Assembly: GCF_001898575.1 (NCBI RefSeq)
Contig: NZ_MKUD01000003.1
Span: forward strand, 1 to 64,000
Length of the DNA: 64,000 bases
Direction of reading: 5' to 3'
Source of the DNA: Spirosoma sp. 48-14
GTDB lineage: Bacteria > Bacteroidota > Bacteroidia > Cytophagales > Spirosomataceae
Shown here: positions 61,579-64,000 of the stretch, piece by piece
How the letters are laid out: each line of letters begins with the position of its first letter
Position numbering within the stretch: the first letter of the stretch is position 1
Position numbers and translations under genes: made by a program
The notes under the pieces: model-generated
Database searches by the model: none
What the model saw: only the letters and a program-made list of their open reading frames with translations
What the model was told of the DNA's origin: nothing

Positions 61579-62166
61579 ATGAAACGGTTTCTATTTGTAC
61601 TGTTGGCAGTACCTACCCTCCTATTTGCCCATCCACCAACCAATGCCCCTAACGGCTTGCTCTATGCCGATAGAGTACCGGCTCCCTACCGGGCCGCGTT
61701 TGTCGCTCAGGTAACGGAAATAGCCGGACGATTGCAGGTTAAACCCGAATGGCTGATGGTTGTGATGTGCTTTGAAACGGCGGGAACGTTTCGGGCTAAC
61801 ATCAAAAATCCCTATTCCGGGGCCGTTGGTCTGATCCAGTTTACCAAATACGGTATCCGACGTTTAGACACGACCGTACCCAAATTAGGCCGGATGGATG
61901 CCATCGAACAGCTTGTTTGGGTAGAGCGATATTTTGCCCCCTATGCCGGGCAAATGCACAGCGTTTACGACTGCTATATCGTGGTATTCGCACCGGCTTA
62001 TCTGGGTAAACCAGACCGGCAAGTATTGTACCGCGCTGACGGGCCAACGGCTTTAGACCGTAGGCGATACCGCTATAATAAAACACTCGATACTAACCGC
62101 GACGGGCTAATCACCATAGCCGATGTAAAGAGCCAGATACGGCGGTTAGTGCCTTCCAACGTTTAA
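61579..62166 (+). CDS. Secreted lytic transglycosylase-like protein
   Basis: 195 residues. A signal peptide (RFLFVLLAVPTLLFAH) sends it to the periplasm. It shares the core of the protein at 60128-60724: APYRAAFVAQV, catalytic Glu66 in MCFETAG, GLIQF (84-88), VERYFAPY, VFAPAYLGKP and an EF-hand-like DTNRDGLITIADV. It lacks the C-terminal membrane helix. It may serve for host lysis or release, while the anchored copy serves entry. It follows a terminator, so it may have a separate late promoter. Confidence 0.82.
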   Translation: MKRFLFVLLAVPTLLFAHPPTNAPNGLLYADRVPAPYRAAFVAQVTEIAGRLQVKPEWLMVVMCFETAGTFRANIKNPYSGAVGLIQFTKYGIRRLDTTVPKLGRMDAIEQLVWVERYFAPYAGQMHSVYDCYIVVFAPAYLGKPDRQVLYRADGPTALDRRRYRYNKTLDTNRDGLITIADVKSQIRRLVPSNV

Positions 62167-62178
62167 CCACCTTTCACC

Positions 62179-62811
62179 ATGAGAACCTACGAAATCGAAG
62201 ATAAAGAAGCCGAGTTAAAGGCCGAATTAGCCCGGCTTGCCTTAGAGAAAACCCAACAGGCAGAACGCGAACGGGAAGAGAAACTAGACCAGATTGCCGG
62301 GTATGAAGAACAGGCCCAAATCTACCGCCAACAGGCCGTTAAGGCGTTGAGCGATGATGACAAACAACGGCTCTACCGCTATGCCGATGATGCCGAGACT
62401 CAGGCCCAAGAATTACGGAAAGAGCTAGGTTTAGTGACTCCTGAACAATTGCAGGATGATGAAACCGATAAGCAGAAAAAGACCCGGTATCGGTTAACTG
62501 ATCTGCTCCGTAAAGCCTTGTTTTTATACTTAACCTACTTACTAGGGGACTATTGCAGTGCCATCGTCGAACAGGGTTTTTTGTCCTTTGCGCTCAAGTC
62601 CGTAACGTCTATTTTCTATGCCGTTACGATTACTTTGGGCGGTTCATGGCTAGCTTATTCCGTATTGTCTCCGTTCCTTTCCGACTACATTCTAAAGGAC
62701 GTTCGGGCCGATTTTAAACAGGCCGGGCCAACGGTTCGGCTTGCGCTCCTGCTGGGTTTGTTCTTTTCCATCCTGTTCGTTCTGGCAACGCTGGCAACTC
62801 ATGGCAACTAA
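62179..62811 (+). CDS. Coiled-coil protein with three membrane helices
   Basis: 210 residues. Residues 1-100 are a strongly charged coiled coil (EDKEAELKAELARLALEKTQ, QAEREREEKLDQIAGYEEQA). The C-terminal half has about three hydrophobic helices (ALFLYLTYLLGDYC, VTSIFYAVTITLGGSWLAY, VRLALLLGLFFSILFVLATL). No family recognised. Following a transglycosylase, it could be holin-like or a membrane structural protein. It overlaps the next gene by 11 bases. Confidence 0.66.
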   Translation: MRTYEIEDKEAELKAELARLALEKTQQAEREREEKLDQIAGYEEQAQIYRQQAVKALSDDDKQRLYRYADDAETQAQELRKELGLVTPEQLQDDETDKQKKTRYRLTDLLRKALFLYLTYLLGDYCSAIVEQGFLSFALKSVTSIFYAVTITLGGSWLAYSVLSPFLSDYILKDVRADFKQAGPTVRLALLLGLFFSILFVLATLATHGN

Positions 62812-64000
62812 CCTAACCCTAACTGCCCCTTATGAGCAATGCGTTTACCAGCGCAATGCCGATAACAGTGCCTTAATTCCGATAACAGGCAATGCTCCGG
62901 GAGCAAGCGAAGTAACAGCAACCTTTGAAGTTGTGCCGGTTGGCGACGTTCAGATGTTAGCCTATGCCGTTCCGATTGCGGCTACTATTCCCGTAAATGC
63001 CGATGGTTCGTTTGCTAACAGCGTATCGGTTCCGGGTGGCTGGTACAAACTCACCGTTTCGGCGGGTAGTGAACAGGCCGTTATCAGTCGGGTAGGCGTT
63101 GGCGAAGTGTTCATAAAATTCGGACACAGCTATATGGACGGGGGCCATGATGCCACCCACCAACTACCGGCCAACGACGAACGAGTTATTACCCTGCTCG
63201 ATGATATGGCAAGCCGCAATTACCAGTTTGGTAAGCTAACCGGAAAGGTTGGCCCAATGAACGGCACTCCTGATGCTTGGGGTCAATTTGGCGATCTGCT
63301 GGTAAAACGGCTCAATGTGCCGGTATTGATTTACGGGAGTGCCTATGGCGGTTCTAACCTGAAGATGAACTTAGAAGTCATTCACGGCTTACCGCTTACC
63401 CACGAACCACCGGGCTATGCCGGGCCACAAAGCCGACAACCCTTTGCCCCCTTAGAAACGGTACTAACCAACTACGTGCCTAAAACGGGGGTTCGGGCCA
63501 TCTTGGTAGAGCATGGGTATAACGACCGGGGAACCAGCCGGGAAACGTTTCTAAGCGAACTAAACGAGTTCTTTAGCTATGTGCGGCAACATTGGCAAGT
63601 AGACCGTTTGCCGATTGTGATGGTACAGGAACAGTTAACCGCCGTTCCAGGCTCTTTGTATGACATCCCAACCGCACAGGCACAGCAAGATTTTATGGCA
63701 ACCTTTCCAGCCGTTTGGAAAGGGCCGGATTTTAACGGTTCGGCGTGGAATGGCCTTTTTACCAACCATGACCATTTATACGGGTATATGATTGATCTGT
63801 TTGCCCAACAATGGGCCGATAGTTTAACCCCTTCATTTTTTGCTCAGTCTATCCCCTATCTGGCTAGGGATGTTCCGGCCATGATTGACAGTAGTACCGA
63901 TGCCGTAGCTAATGCACCGACCGGCATACAGGCCATTGATTGGGTACTGTTAATCTTTACGGGCATCGTGTTCGTGTTGTTCTACATCCGACGTAACCGG
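62801..64000 (+). CDS. SGNH/GDSL-like hydrolase with membrane tail (3' end outside window)
   Basis: At least 400 codons, open at the window edge. An N-terminal beta domain (about 1-100) leads to KFGHSYMDGGHD, in which Ser takes the GDSL-like block I position. YGSAYGGSNL may be block II, EHGYND block III (GxND), and NHDHLYGYM a block V with Asp and His. The order fits an SGNH esterase or lipase-like enzyme. The last residues in view form a membrane helix (DWVLLIFTGIVFVLFYI) with basic tail RRNR, as in other proteins of this element. It could de-acetylate or de-acylate a surface polysaccharide. The start overlaps the previous gene. Confidence 0.68.
   Translation, partial: MATNLTLTAPYEQCVYQRNADNSALIPITGNAPGASEVTATFEVVPVGDVQMLAYAVPIAATIPVNADGSFANSVSVPGGWYKLTVSAGSEQAVISRVGVGEVFIKFGHSYMDGGHDATHQLPANDERVITLLDDMASRNYQFGKLTGKVGPMNGTPDAWGQFGDLLVKRLNVPVLIYGSAYGGSNLKMNLEVIHGLPLTHEPPGYAGPQSRQPFAPLETVLTNYVPKTGVRAILVEHGYNDRGTSRETFLSELNEFFSYVRQHWQVDRLPIVMVQEQLTAVPGSLYDIPTAQAQQDFMATFPAVWKGPDFNGSAWNGLFTNHDHLYGYMIDLFAQQWADSLTPSFFAQSIPYLARDVPAMIDSSTDAVANAPTGIQAIDWVLLIFTGIVFVLFYIRRNR

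Larger units (their letters stand above)
50391..64000. mobile_element. Phage-like mobile element of unrecognised type (left end and body; right end outside window)
   Basis: From about 50.4 kb the content changes from core genes to an element with a divergent repressor/early operon, a RepA-like ATPase, an origin-like repeat region and a long run of small same-strand genes with overlapping starts and stops. Many products have single membrane helices, two are lytic transglycosylases and one is a tiny lysine-rich protein. There is no recognisable terminase, portal, tail, relaxase, Zot-type protein or integrase. The left boundary is inferred from gene content and is uncertain by about 100 bases. 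Confidence 0.72.

Noticed and set aside
55574..64000. Exosortase or sortase targets
   Set aside because: The C-terminal helices and basic tails fit superficially, but no conserved PEP-type or LPxTG-type motif precedes them and no sorting enzyme is in the window.

Overview
The window looks like a chromosome segment of a Cytophagales bacterium, most likely Spirosoma or a close relative. The grounds are a SusC/SusD pair with FecR, DUF1080 and DUF2851 proteins, a lycopene cyclase, few visible Shine-Dalgarno sites, several TAnnTTTG promoter boxes of the Bacteroidetes type, and many long perfect hairpins between genes. This is inferred from gene families, since no rRNA or other marker gene is present.

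Positions 1-50.4 kb are ordinary host chromosome. From the left they hold: the 3' end of a large surface protein whose paralogue lies at 13.0-16.6 kb; an outer-membrane barrel; a LytS-type histidine kinase; the UDP-xylose pair (UDP-glucose dehydrogenase and UDP-glucuronate decarboxylase); an acyl-CoA dehydrogenase; a laccase-domain purine nucleoside phosphorylase; two TPR proteins, one with a LuxR-like helix-turn-helix; NmrA/AraC and DoxX/HxlR gene pairs; two small secreted paralogues, one behind a sigma54-like promoter; an AAC(6')-like acetyltransferase; topoisomerase IB; a TolC-like protein; an amidohydrolase lipoprotein; a GreA-like protein beside a GMC oxidoreductase; tandem short-chain dehydrogenases; a cytochrome P450; HPF, MetK, lycopene cyclase, LipA and OsmC. 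At 39.9-49.0 kb, fecR, susC, susD, a TIM-barrel sugar isomerase/epimerase, a DUF1080 protein and a Gfo/Idh/MocA oxidoreductase form one probable glycan-uptake operon. Its enzymes fit the 3-keto route of glycoside breakdown.

From about 50.4 kb to the window end (more than 13.5 kb, right end not reached) lies a mobile element that does not resemble a tailed phage, an inovirus or a conjugative element. A helix-turn-helix repressor faces an early operon across a 33-bp near-perfect palindromic operator. The early operon has four small overlapping genes and ends in a RepA-like AAA ATPase. A repeat-rich, origin-like region follows, then two cargo-like genes (a DoxX-like membrane protein and a putative lipoprotein). 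After these comes a long same-strand block of small proteins. Several have one C-terminal membrane helix and a short basic tail. There are two paralogous lytic transglycosylases with EF-hand-like ends, a 43-residue lysine-rich protein and a tail-anchored SGNH-like hydrolase. I read this as a candidate undescribed tailless, possibly membrane-containing phage or phage-like element. No capsid, packaging ATPase or integrase could be recognised, so that reading is a hypothesis.
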